Part shown: positions 8,689 to 17,223 of the stretch, piece by piece | Layout: every line of letters begins with the position of its first letter | Position numbering within the stretch: position 1 is the stretch's first letter | Assembly (NCBI GenBank): GCA_028687435.1 | Contig: JAQUAF010000013.1 | Location: forward strand, 1 to 64,000 | Direction: 5' to 3' | Length of the DNA: 64,000 nt | DNA from: Verrucomicrobiia bacterium | GTDB taxonomy: Bacteria > Verrucomicrobiota > Verrucomicrobiia > JABWAM01 | Notes under the pieces: model-generated | What the model was told of the DNA's origin: nothing | Databases searched by the model: none | Seen by the model: only the letters and a program-made list of their open reading frames with translations | Position numbers and translations under genes: made by a program

Positions 8689-9910
8689 AATTCAGCAGCA
8701 ACAGGGGTTCCAGGGGTTTGCGGTAGCGTCCTTCCATGGTCACGCTGTTTTGAAAACAGAGGACAAGAAGCATCGCGGAGGTCAGCAACGGCAGGAGGGG
8801 AATCGGGCGGCGGATCAAAAAAGCCGCATTGCCGATCAACACCTGAAAAATCAACGGCGCCCAAAGCCAGCGCTGCCAGCGGCTGATCGCGCCAGGGAAA
8901 CCTTCATGGCTGGTTTCCGGCCAAGAGGGGGCAAAAAGAAACAATACGACATTTTCCCCGAGATGTTGGAGCCAGACGGAAGCGGAACGTCGGACGCCGG
9001 CCAGGGCTGCAGTCCAATCGTTCCTCCCGTTTTTCCGGTGGATGACCACTTCCATGGTGTTTTCTCCATCCCCCCGCCCGATCCGCCATTCGTTGAGCGG
9101 TTCCAAAGGGTGGATATAGCAACTGGGCGAACTGTAGATCAGGGTTTCCCGGCGGCCATTTTCCCAATAAAATTGCGTATGTTTGGTTCCGCCCGCATGC
9201 ATGATGCGGGCCAGGCAACTGTTGCCAAAGGGGGAGGGGAAACCCAGAATGGAGCGGGTGCGCAGGGTGTTGGGAATGAGCATCAAGGCCGTCAACGCAA
9301 GGGCTGCGATCAGGGCCGGAATCCTGCGGGGCATTTGCCAAAGCGCATAACCGCAGCAGAGGATCAAGGGAAGAAGGGCCTGGGCTTTGGTCAGGGCGGC
9401 AAGAGTCCAGCAAACAGTCATGAGCAGGAACGAGGGCAGATCCTTGCGGCGAAGCGCGCGGCCTGTCATCCAAAGCCCCAGCCCCATCAGGGGCAGCAGG
9501 AGCGTTTCAACCATGAAAAAGCTGTAGATGACAAGAAACGACGGCATCCAGAGCATGAAAGACCAAAACATGGCCGCGGGTTTTTGCTCCAAGCCCAGGC
9601 TGCGCGCCGCCCGATAATAGAGCCATGGCATTGCGGCGGAAAGAATCCCGGTGAACAAGTTCAGGACAAAACGGTTGTCGAAGGAGAGCTTGCGGGTCAG
9701 AAAAAGAAAAACCTGATATCCCAGCGGATCGCAGCCGTTCATGAGCAGGGGATGCAGGAAACGGCCCGCGTTGTCCCAATGCCTTTGGGGATCGGAAAAG
9801 AGATGATCCATGGGGCTGTCGAAAAACGGCAGAAGCAGGCGCAGTCCGGTTCCCGCAAGGATAAAGATCAACAACCCATGCCGCAAAAGACCATGATGTT
9901 GCTGCCTCAT
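8624..9910 (-). CDS. GT-C membrane glycosyltransferase (ArnT/PMT-like)
   Basis: This is a 428-residue integral membrane protein with about ten hydrophobic segments. An acidic, charged loop follows the first membrane segment (FDSPMDHLFSDPQRHWDNAG), the position of the catalytic Asp loop in GT39/ArnT-like enzymes that use polyprenyl-phosphate sugars. The start is fixed by the ATG at 9910, which overlaps the TGA of the upstream methyltransferase gene (ATGA), so the two are translationally coupled. A frame extension upstream of this ATG overlaps the neighbour and is not coding. Acceptor unknown. Confidence 0.75.
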   Translation of the reverse strand: MRQQHHGLLRHGLLIFILAGTGLRLLLPFFDSPMDHLFSDPQRHWDNAGRFLHPLLMNGCDPLGYQVFLFLTRKLSFDNRFVLNLFTGILSAAMPWLYYRAARSLGLEQKPAAMFWSFMLWMPSFLVIYSFFMVETLLLPLMGLGLWMTGRALRRKDLPSFLLMTVCWTLAALTKAQALLPLILCCGYALWQMPRRIPALIAALALTALMLIPNTLRTRSILGFPSPFGNSCLARIMHAGGTKHTQFYWENGRRETLIYSSPSCYIHPLEPLNEWRIGRGDGENTMEVVIHRKNGRNDWTAALAGVRRSASVWLQHLGENVVLFLFAPSWPETSHEGFPGAISRWQRWLWAPLIFQVLIGNAAFLIRRPIPLLPLLTSAMLLVLCFQNSVTMEGRYRKPLEPLLLLNFIWLCSKSGAAGGGTPKESGL

Positions 9911-11262
9911 GACCTTCTTCTGAAAAGAGCGCGGATTTGCGCCAGCAATCCATGCCGGTCGATCCACCGGCAATAAGCGACGTAGGCGGGATCGCGGGAC
10001 AGATGCCTCTCCTCTGTTTTTGCGCGCAAGACATAGATGCCATTGGTCAGGGCCAGGCACAGACACGCCCGCAAGGCGTCGTCCCATGCGGCATGGGCCA
10101 CGAAAGGAACGGACATCATCCACCACGCCAGATTTTTGGCCACATAGGCCGGGTGGCGCACAAACCGGTAAGGCCCATCCACCAGGATGCCGCGGTTGGT
10201 CAGGTTGGAGAAACGGCATCCGAATGAAACGGTGGCCCAAACGTAGATGACATGCAGCAGGAGGATGGCAAACCCCCAGGAGATATAGGTCATGGGTTGT
10301 TCCTGCAACCAGTCGTTCCAGCGCACCGGGCCTTTGTAGCTGAGAAACGCGCTGTACATAAACGAGGCGAAGGGTTCGTAGCAACAGATGGCGCTTGCCC
10401 AGCCGAGTCCTGTTGATTCGGAGGAGCGGATTTGCGTGTCGAGCAGCCGCAGGGTGAAAAGGTAACCCGCTGCGCCAAAAACGACGTCCAAGGCAAAAAT
10501 GAGATTCAACGAAGTGGTGTAAAGCCCGCCGAAGGTTTTGAAATCCACGCCATTGGAAATCAATTTTTCCAGCAAGGGAACGGCGCCCGCCAGCATCAGC
10601 GGCAGATAAAATCCCTTGATGATCCAGCCTGCAACATGGCCGCGGATTTCCTGCCAGTCGATTTGGCCGTCATGAACAGTCCTTCGGTTTCGCCCAGGAC
10701 TGTCCGCCCGATTTCGGATCAACTCAAGCGGCAGGAGCAAAAAATGGGTGAGCAGCAGCCCCATGTGCCAATAACCGTCCTTGGGCTGCGCCATGCGCCG
10801 GTCAATCCAGAAAAAATAAGCCGCCATCAGCAGAAGGGCGGGCCAAAACACCAAACGCGCCGCTTCCCAGACCGGCTGGTAAAAATCCCGGGCGTACAAG
10901 GGGAAAAGCCAGTAGGCCAGGGCCAGCGTCGAAAGGGTCAACAGCAGGCCGAGGAGTTTGATGGCGCAGCGGCGCGGGTCAAAAGGCCTGGCAACAGGCG
11001 CCAGTCCGCTGTCTGGCCGCAAATGGACGCGGTTGACCAGCACGCTCAGGATGGCCATGGGCGCCGCAGTCAGCAGCACGAAAAGGATCAGTTGGGCGGG
11101 CGGTTTTTGAACCGCCCAACGGAGCGAAATCCACCATGCCAGAAAGAAACCGCCCACCCCCAGAAAACCCAATGCCTGGGCGCCCAAGGGGTCATTGCTC
11201 CGGCGGGCAAAATTCAGGCCGATGGCGTCCGGCGGGGCGGCGTTGTCGTTCGGGGAAGACAT
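9907..11262 (-). CDS. ICMT-family membrane methyltransferase
   Basis: The protein has 451 residues and about ten membrane segments. Its C-terminal quarter has the isoprenylcysteine carboxyl methyltransferase (ICMT/PEMT) signature: GPYRFVRHPAYVAKN (363-377), then a membrane hairpin and EERHLSRDPAYVAYC (about 416-430). These motifs bind S-adenosylmethionine in this fold. The N-terminal 340 residues are additional membrane helices of unknown role, making the protein about twice the usual length. The substrate is likely a membrane lipid or lipid-linked molecule. It is the first gene of an ATGA-coupled pair with the GT-C gene, which fits modification of a glycolipid (inference). Confidence 0.8.
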   Translation of the reverse strand: MSSPNDNAAPPDAIGLNFARRSNDPLGAQALGFLGVGGFFLAWWISLRWAVQKPPAQLILFVLLTAAPMAILSVLVNRVHLRPDSGLAPVARPFDPRRCAIKLLGLLLTLSTLALAYWLFPLYARDFYQPVWEAARLVFWPALLLMAAYFFWIDRRMAQPKDGYWHMGLLLTHFLLLPLELIRNRADSPGRNRRTVHDGQIDWQEIRGHVAGWIIKGFYLPLMLAGAVPLLEKLISNGVDFKTFGGLYTTSLNLIFALDVVFGAAGYLFTLRLLDTQIRSSESTGLGWASAICCYEPFASFMYSAFLSYKGPVRWNDWLQEQPMTYISWGFAILLLHVIYVWATVSFGCRFSNLTNRGILVDGPYRFVRHPAYVAKNLAWWMMSVPFVAHAAWDDALRACLCLALTNGIYVLRAKTEERHLSRDPAYVAYCRWIDRHGLLAQIRALFRRRS

Positions 11263-11318
11263 TGGTTTTTTTCAATGACTTTCGATTCCTCGGCCGCTTT
11301 TTTTGCGGCGGCAGGGGG

Positions 11319-12491
11319 TTATTTTTTTGCGGCAAGCTGGCTGTACAGGTCGAAGAGGCGGCGGAAGACGACGGTCCAGGGGTATTTTTGGATGACCATT
11401 TCGCGGGCCTGGCGGCCGACTTCGCGCAGGTCGTTCTGGTAGGCGTGGAGGATGCATTTGGCGAGGGATTCGGGGTCGCTGCCATGGCAGAGGAAATCGC
11501 CGCCGCCGAAGATGTTTTCCTCCATGCCGCTGCCGTGGATGGCAATGGCCGGGGTGCCGCAGGCCTGGGCTTCCAGCACCACCAATCCAAAGGTTTCGCA
11601 CAGGCCGGCGTGCACCATCAGGTCGGCGGAGGCGTAGATGGATGCCAGTTTTTTGGTGTCGCCTTCGTAGGGGAGCCGGTAAACATCGTGCTGGATTTTC
11701 TGGAATTCCTCGACGCGGGCGCCTTCGCCGCCCTCGCCGACAATGAGCAGGGCGAAACGGTCGCCGGCGTAATGGCGGACCCGGGCAAAAGCCTGCAACA
11801 GGCAGTCGAGGCGTTTCTCGCGGGCCAGGCGTCCGACAAAAAGCAGGAGGATCTGCCGGTCGCGAATGCCCAGGGAACGGCGCCATTCCATGCTGCGGAG
11901 CGCGGGGACAAAGACGTCGGTTTCAACCCCGAGGGGAACGATGCGGGTGTTGTGGACGCCGATGCCGTTGAGGACTTTTTCCAGTTTGGTGGAGGCCACA
12001 AGGGTCAGGTCGAAGCGGCCGTACAATTTGCGGATGTAAGACTGGCTGATGGAATCCACCAGGGCGGCGGTGGGAGGGCCGCCAAAGCGGGAAAAAGTGC
12101 GCAGATAGCTTTCGGGAAAATGGGAATGGTAAAATCCCACGACCGGCTTGCGGAGTTGTTGGCCGGCGCGGAGGCAGGTCCAGGCCAGTTGATAAGGTTC
12201 CCCGGCTTCGATGACGTCGGGATTTTCCCGCAGGATGGCTTCCAGCACGGGTTTGCGGTTGAGCACGATCCGGTAATGGGAGGTGAAGGACACCCGGGGC
12301 GCCGCCACGTAACAGGTCTTGAGGCGGCCCTTTTGTTCCATGGTGGTGCGCGGTCCCGGAACAATCAGCACGTGTTCATGGTCCGTGTATTGTTCGAGGT
12401 AATCCCGTTTTTCGGTCAGGTAGCGTTTGACGCCGCCGCTGACGGGGGAATAGAACTGGGTGACATCGCAGATTTTCAAGGCGGATTTCAA
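11319..12491 (-). CDS. Family 4 glycosyltransferase
   Basis: This is a cytoplasmic GT-B fold enzyme of up to 390 residues. The N-terminus has ICDVTQFYSPVSGGVKRYL, with the Gly-rich acceptor-side loop. The C-terminal half has the retaining GT4 E-x7-E motif (ETFGLVVLE) followed by AQACGTP. It resembles phosphatidylinositol/alpha-mannosyltransferases. No ATG is available: it starts at a TTG, either at 12491 or, more like relatives, at 12479 (MKICDVTQ). Upstream sequence is replaced within a few bases by repeat R at 12493, which may have displaced the original start region. Confidence 0.85.
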   Translation of the reverse strand: MKSALKICDVTQFYSPVSGGVKRYLTEKRDYLEQYTDHEHVLIVPGPRTTMEQKGRLKTCYVAAPRVSFTSHYRIVLNRKPVLEAILRENPDVIEAGEPYQLAWTCLRAGQQLRKPVVGFYHSHFPESYLRTFSRFGGPPTAALVDSISQSYIRKLYGRFDLTLVASTKLEKVLNGIGVHNTRIVPLGVETDVFVPALRSMEWRRSLGIRDRQILLLFVGRLAREKRLDCLLQAFARVRHYAGDRFALLIVGEGGEGARVEEFQKIQHDVYRLPYEGDTKKLASIYASADLMVHAGLCETFGLVVLEAQACGTPAIAIHGSGMEENIFGGGDFLCHGSDPESLAKCILHAYQNDLREVGRQAREMVIQKYPWTVVFRRLFDLYSQLAAKK

Positions 12492-12492
12492 G

Positions 12493-12590
12493 GTTTGCCG
12501 GGAAAAGCGGTGCGGGAGCCCCGCCCTCCATTATTTTAATTGCAAATAAATGGAGCGCTGACCTCCCGGGCAGCACAGGCGGGGGGCAGT
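12493..12590. repeat. Repeat family R, second copy
   Basis: Bases 12493-12530 match 7771-7806 closely, sharing AAAAGCGGTGC and GGAGCCCCGCCCTCC. The downstream half (ATAAATGGAGCGCTG, then ACAGGCGGGG) is a weaker match to the rest of the first copy. It fills the 103-base gap between serA and the GT4 gene. Confidence 0.6.
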
Positions 12591-12594
12591 CGCG

Positions 12595-14193
12595 TCATAG
12601 TTTGATGGTTTTTGTCCAGAGGATGTCGGGGTTGGCGGTGATTTCGGCGAGGGTTTTTTCGCAGGGCGCGCTGTCGAGGTTCAGCGCGGTCAGGGCATGG
12701 CCGCCGCGCTGGTCGCGGGCGAGGGACATGTTGGCGATGTTGACCTTGTGTTTGCCGAGGACGGTGCCCAGCCAGCCGACGATGCCGGGGCGGTCGTTGT
12801 TGGCCAGCAGGAAGAGCACGCCCTTTGGAGTGGCTTCCACGGGGCGGTCGTTGATGCGCACGAAGCGCGGGTTGTTGGTGGAGCCGAAGAATGCGCCCGC
12901 GATGGAGCATTCCTCGGTTCCGCCCTTGACGCTGACCTGGATCAGTTCGCTGTAGTCCAGGGGCGAGGCGGTGCGGTTTTCCTGGACGCGGATGCCCAGG
13001 TTGGCAGCGATGGCCATGGCGTTGATTTCGTTGACATCGCGTCCCGAGATGCGTTCCAGGAAGCCTTTCACGGCCAGGCGTGTGATGGGCTGGGTGTTGA
13101 GTTCGCTGACGTGGCCGCTGTAGTTGATGGTGAATTGTTCCACGTTCTTGGGCGAGATTTGGGAAAGGGCGCGGCCGAGTTTTTCGCCAAGGACCAGATA
13201 AGGCTTGAGCGTGGCCAGGCTTTTGGCGTCGAGGTTGGGCATGTTCACCGCGTTTTGGATTTCGCCGCGCAGGAGGAAGTTGCGGGCGGCCTCGGCGATT
13301 TCGATGCCGACGCTTTCCTGGGCTTCGGCGGTGGAGGCGCCAAGGTGGGGGGTGAGAATGACGTTGGGGAATTTCCGCAGGATGTAATCGGCGGGGGGCG
13401 GTTCGGGGTCGTAGACATCGAACGCCGCGCCGGCCACCTTGCCGGATTCGATGGCTTCGGCCAGGGCCTGTTCGTCCACGATGCCGCCGCGGGCGCAATT
13501 GACGATGCGGACGCCCTTTTTCATCCGGGCGAACGCCTCGCGGTTGACCATGTTTTTGGTTTCATCGGACAGGGGCATGTGGACGGTGATCCAGTCGGCC
13601 CGTTCGAAAAGCGAGGGCAGTTCCGAGAGTTCGACCTGCAGGCTTTTGGCCCGTGCGAGGGAAACGAAGGGGTCGTAGGCGATCACCCTCATGCCAAAGG
13701 CGATGGCGCGGCGCGCCACTTCGCCGCCGATGCGGCCCAGGCCGATGACGCCGAGGGTTTTGTTGCAAAGCTCGACTCCCTGGTAGCTTTTGCGATCCCA
13801 CTTGCCGGCTTTCATGGAAGCGTGGGCCTGGGGGATGCTCCGGGCCAGGGAAAGGATCATGGAAAAGGAGAGTTCGGCGGTGGAGATGGTGTTGCCGCTG
13901 GGGGTGTTCATCACCACGATGCCTTTTTGGGTGGCGGCTTCCACGTCCACATTGTCCACCCCCACGCCGGCGCGACCGATGATTTTGAGTTTTTTGGCCG
14001 CTTCGATGGCCTTGCGGGTGACCTTGGTCTGGCTGCGGACCACCAAGGCGCTGATGTCGCCGATGTTTGCGATCAATTCGGCCTCGGGCATGGGGCCGGA
14101 TTCCTTCACCTCCAGGGAGGGTTCGGCTTTCAGGATGGCCACACCACGCGCGGACACATGGTCGAGAACAAGAACTTTGGCTTGCGATTTCAT
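12595..14193 (-). CDS. serA: D-3-phosphoglycerate dehydrogenase
   Basis: The protein has 532 residues, the length of the long SerA form (substrate, NAD, allosteric substrate-binding and ACT domains). It oxidises 3-phosphoglycerate to 3-phosphohydroxypyruvate, the first step of serine synthesis. Visible features are RAGVGVDNVD (74-83), the NAD-binding GLGRIGGEVARR (151-162), NCARGGIVDE, the catalytic-site HLGAST and a C-terminal ACT domain (about 455-532, VLFLLANNDRPGIVG). The ACT domain usually senses serine. The ATG at 14193 fits the family start. It is a single gene, flanked by repeats on both sides. Confidence 0.95.
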   Translation of the reverse strand: MKSQAKVLVLDHVSARGVAILKAEPSLEVKESGPMPEAELIANIGDISALVVRSQTKVTRKAIEAAKKLKIIGRAGVGVDNVDVEAATQKGIVVMNTPSGNTISTAELSFSMILSLARSIPQAHASMKAGKWDRKSYQGVELCNKTLGVIGLGRIGGEVARRAIAFGMRVIAYDPFVSLARAKSLQVELSELPSLFERADWITVHMPLSDETKNMVNREAFARMKKGVRIVNCARGGIVDEQALAEAIESGKVAGAAFDVYDPEPPPADYILRKFPNVILTPHLGASTAEAQESVGIEIAEAARNFLLRGEIQNAVNMPNLDAKSLATLKPYLVLGEKLGRALSQISPKNVEQFTINYSGHVSELNTQPITRLAVKGFLERISGRDVNEINAMAIAANLGIRVQENRTASPLDYSELIQVSVKGGTEECSIAGAFFGSTNNPRFVRINDRPVEATPKGVLFLLANNDRPGIVGWLGTVLGKHKVNIANMSLARDQRGGHALTALNLDSAPCEKTLAEITANPDILWTKTIKL

Positions 14194-14675
14194 AAGATGG
14201 AAAGGTGAAAATTGAAGCCTTGGACTCTAGGCGGAGGCTGTTGAGACGGCAATTCTATTTTTGGAGGGGAAAAGTTTTTTTGAGGCGATTCCCGCTTTCG
14301 CGGGAATGACGAAGAAAAAAAGAATGACGAAGAAAGAAGAATGAGGAGAAAATGGGTTGAGAAGGTGAAATGGGAATGATGAAAAATTGGGATGATGGAG
14401 ATGATCGGCATTGCTCTCTCCCGTCATTCCCGCGAAAGCGGGAATCCAGAAGGTTCCTCAAAATAAAAATCCTTCGCAATTCCCGATTTTTTAATGCGTT
14501 TGCCCTGATCTTTTTCTTTATATTTATGATTTTTTGGGTAGTCTTGCCTCGATCCGGCTCATTACATTTGAGAAGAAAGGGGACCCATGCACGATTTTCC
14601 TGATTTTACAGCGGACGGTTCTGTTTTCTGTGAAAAATCTGCTGGCATGGCGGTTTTCCGGAATGGAAGAAAACC
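14194..14675. other. Repeat-rich intergenic region
   Basis: This 482-base spacer between divergent serA and histidine kinase has no supported gene. It carries a 20-bp palindrome (ATTCCCGCTTTCGCGGGAAT) at 14288-14307 and a second copy, in inverted-complement context, inside a 127-bp repeat at 14381-14507. Purine-rich GAAGAAA-type low-complexity sequence lies between them. Promoters for both flanking genes must lie here, but no confident -35/-10 pair can be named. Confidence 0.7.
14381..14507 (+). repeat. 127-bp interspersed repeat, copy A
   Basis: This stretch is present as a near-identical inverted copy at 38074-38200 (a handful of substitutions). Its centre is the palindrome CATTCCCGCGAAAGCGGGAA (14425-14444). 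A degenerate third relative lies near 52650-52750. Size, palindromic core and intergenic position fit a non-coding mobile or REP-like element. Confidence 0.85.
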
Positions 14676-16766
14676 ATGAGTTCTTCAAATGAAAACGGCA
14701 AAAAAGGGGATTCGGATTCCAGAGTCGTGGAATTGACCTCGAAAATTCGTGTCTTGGAGGAACTTCTTGCGGCGACAAAACAATCTTCTCTTGAAAACGC
14801 GCGACAGCTTGAGGATGCCAATGCCAAATTAACCGCCTTGAATGAGCGGATGGCAGCCGAGATTCGCGAGCGGCAGGGGGCTGATGTTGAAATACTCCGC
14901 CTGAACCGGCTTTTCGCGGTTTTAAGCCAGGTCAACCAGCTTCTGGTGCGCAGCCGTTCCAAGGAGGAGCTTTTCGGGCAGATTTGCCGCATTGGGGTGG
15001 AGCATGGCAATTTCAAGATGGTTTGGATCGGATGGGTTGATGAAACCACGCGGCAGGTGGTTCCCACGGCATGCGCTGGCGAACCAAGGGAGTATGTCCA
15101 GGATATCCGGATTTATGCCGATGAACGTCCGGAGGGGCGCGGCCCGACGGGCGCCTGCATTCGCGAGGGGCGCAGTTTTATTTGCAACGATTTGCTGAAC
15201 AGCCCGCAAATGCAACCGTGGATTGAACGGATCCGCCAGACGCCGCTTCGTTCCACGGCGGCCTTTCCCATTCGTTTCAAACAGAAGGTTTGCGGCGCGC
15301 TGGTGCTTTACTCCGATGCCCCCGGCTTTTTCAAAACCAGGGAAATCGAGTTGTTGGATGAAGTGGTGATGGATATTTCCTTTGGGCTGGATCGAATGGA
15401 GGATGAACGCCGCCGTTGCGTCATGGAGCGGGAACTGCATCGGATCAGTTTGTTGCAGCAGGCCATTTTCGACAGCGCCAACATGACCATCATTTCAACG
15501 ACGAATGACGGCACGATCCGCTCTTTCAACACCTCCGCGGAACGGTGGCTTGGCTACAAGGCCGAAGAGGTTGTGGAAAAGACAAACCCGGGGATTTTCC
15601 ATGACCAGGAGGAGGTGATCGAGCGGGCCAAGGCGCTTTCCAAGAAGTTGGGGAGGAACATCGAGCCGGGGTTCGAGGTTTTTACCGCCAAGGCGCGGCG
15701 CGGGATGCCGGATGAGAGGGAGTGGACCTATATCCGGAAGGATGGCAGCCGGTTTCCGGTTTTTTTGTCGATCACCGGTTTGTTCGACGCAAGGGGGGAG
15801 TGCAATGGGTTTCTCGGCATTGCCATTGATATTTCCGAGAGAAAACGGATGGAGGCGGCGCTGGCGAAAAACATGGCGGATCTGGTGGAAATCAACCAGT
15901 TGTTGCAAACCAACCAGGCCCAACTGGTGCAGTCCGAAAAAATGGCCTCGCTCGGCCAGTTGGCGGCGGGAGTGGCCCATGAAATCAACAATCCCGTGGG
16001 CTTTGTCCGCAGCAACCTGGGCACCCTGCAGGAATACACGGAGGCTTTCAAAAAATTGCATTCCCTGTGCGTGACACTGGTTGACGCGGTCGGGAACGGG
16101 GACATCGTCAGGCAACAAATGATTGTGCGGCAGATTCAATCGCTCGACCAGAAGGAAAATCTTGATTTCATCATGGGAGATATCGGCCATCTCCTGAAAG
16201 AGTCGATGGATGGAGCGGATCGGGTGAAGGAGATTGTATTGAACCTGAAGAGTTTTGCCCGCCTTGACGAGGCTGAACTCAAGGATGCCAACATCAACGA
16301 ATGCATTGAATCGACGCTCAAGATCATCTGGAACGAACTCAAATACAAATGCCGGGTTTCCAAAAAACTGGGGGATTTGCCGTCCATTCAATGTTACCCG
16401 GGCCAGATCAACCAAGTGTTGATGAATCTTTTGGTCAATGCCGCCCAATCCATTCCGGAAAAAGGGGATATTGCCATTGAGACAGAGGCAAGGGAGAGGG
16501 AGATCATCATCCGGATCAGCGATACGGGCAAGGGCATCGCGCCGGAAAACATGCCGAAGCTTTTCACCCCGTTTTTCACCACCAAACCGACCGGCAAGGG
16601 AACGGGGCTGGGGCTGTCGATTTCCTATGGAATCATCCAGAAACACCGGGGGAGCATCGAGGCGGCCAGCGAGGAGGGAAAGGGAACCACCTTCACCATC
16701 CGGCTTCCCATCGGGAACGGAAAAGAGGGGACGCCGCCGGTTGCCGGGAAGGATGCTGAAAAGTAA
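14676..16766 (+). CDS. Soluble GAF-PAS sensor histidine kinase
   Basis: The protein has 696 residues and no membrane segment, so it should sense a cytoplasmic signal. In order: coiled coil (17-90), GAF domain (about 92-240), PAS domain with PAC (about 262-392, ending GIAIDISERKRMEAAL), a second coiled coil, the HisKA dimerisation helix with H435 in SLGQLAAGVAHEINNP, and a HATPase domain with N box (QVLMNLLVNAAQS), G1 (DTGKGI), F box (FTPFFTTK) and G2 (GKGTGLGLS). About 65 extra residues separate the H box from the next helix, a layout seen in other HEINNP-type kinases. No cognate output regulator is adjacent; the nearest receiver protein is at 18.5 kb. Confidence 0.93.
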   Translation: MSSSNENGKKGDSDSRVVELTSKIRVLEELLAATKQSSLENARQLEDANAKLTALNERMAAEIRERQGADVEILRLNRLFAVLSQVNQLLVRSRSKEELFGQICRIGVEHGNFKMVWIGWVDETTRQVVPTACAGEPREYVQDIRIYADERPEGRGPTGACIREGRSFICNDLLNSPQMQPWIERIRQTPLRSTAAFPIRFKQKVCGALVLYSDAPGFFKTREIELLDEVVMDISFGLDRMEDERRRCVMERELHRISLLQQAIFDSANMTIISTTNDGTIRSFNTSAERWLGYKAEEVVEKTNPGIFHDQEEVIERAKALSKKLGRNIEPGFEVFTAKARRGMPDEREWTYIRKDGSRFPVFLSITGLFDARGECNGFLGIAIDISERKRMEAALAKNMADLVEINQLLQTNQAQLVQSEKMASLGQLAAGVAHEINNPVGFVRSNLGTLQEYTEAFKKLHSLCVTLVDAVGNGDIVRQQMIVRQIQSLDQKENLDFIMGDIGHLLKESMDGADRVKEIVLNLKSFARLDEAELKDANINECIESTLKIIWNELKYKCRVSKKLGDLPSIQCYPGQINQVLMNLLVNAAQSIPEKGDIAIETEAREREIIIRISDTGKGIAPENMPKLFTPFFTTKPTGKGTGLGLSISYGIIQKHRGSIEAASEEGKGTTFTIRLPIGNGKEGTPPVAGKDAEK

Positions 16767-16774
16767 GGATTTGG

Positions 16775-17034
16775 CTGGCGGGAGGGGATGTCTCCGCCCT
16801 GTATGACATTGGACGGAAAAAGGAGGTTGTTCCCTGGTTTGAGAAAGCCTTGGAGTTGAAGACGGATGGGCTTGAGTCAATGAAACGCTTGGGAAAACCG
16901 TTTACATCAAACAGGGAGGGGCATGCCCGCCGGTGATTGACGGCGATTCTTCCGGCGGATGCCGGTTGCGATTGGAATTGATGGGGCCGGATGACAACCA
17001 AATTGCCGTGGAGGATGACTTTTGGAAGTTGTAG
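16775..17034 (+). pseudogene. Decayed gene fragment
   Basis: Two frames look coding in succession. The first reads LAGGDVSALYDIGRKKEVVP and continues WFEKALELKTDG, then ends after SNREGHARR. A second frame takes over near 16880 and reads ETLGKTVYIKQGG, then RLRLELMGPDDNQIAVEDD and FWKL before a TAG at 17032-17034. Neither has a good start. The simplest explanation is one gene broken by a frameshift or deletion. Family unknown. Confidence 0.35.
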
Positions 17035-17083
17035 GCGCGGGGCGTTCAGCGAAGGAACAAATCCTTGGCAGGCCAGAAATTGA

Positions 17084-17175
17084 ACATGGATAAACAGGAT
17101 GAACAGGATAGGATATTCAAACTTGAGTGAATGGACGGGCGGGGATTTAATCCTGTGCATCCTGTTTATCCATGT
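17084..17175. repeat. 26-bp inverted repeat (ATGGATAAACAGGAT family)
   Basis: The left arm 17084-17109 (ACATGGATAAACAGGATGAA...) and right arm 17150-17175 (...CATCCTGTTTATCCATGT) are reverse complements with one mismatch, separated by 40 bases. They lie just upstream of the PHP gene. A degenerate second copy lies downstream of the same gene at 18443-18500. Confidence 0.85.
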
Positions 17176-17223
17176 GGATGTTTGGGAATGGTTTCTTAAT
17201 CATCAATAATTTGAATTGAATTT

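Noticed and set aside
8750-9976. 408-residue frame opposite the GT-C gene
   Set aside because: Low-complexity Gln/Arg/Lys/Pro composition typical of a shadow; the opposite strand has membrane helices, a family motif and an ATGA coupling.
11136-12539. 467-residue frame opposite the GT4 gene
   Set aside because: Antisense shadow; the GT4 frame carries the E-x7-E motif.
12697-14208. 503-residue open frame opposite serA
   Set aside because: It is antisense to a clear serA, is rich in Gly/Asp/Ala/Phe as expected for shadow frames of GC-rich genes and matches nothing I recognise.
15495-16880. 461-residue frame opposite the histidine kinase
   Set aside because: Antisense shadow of HisKA/HATPase motifs.
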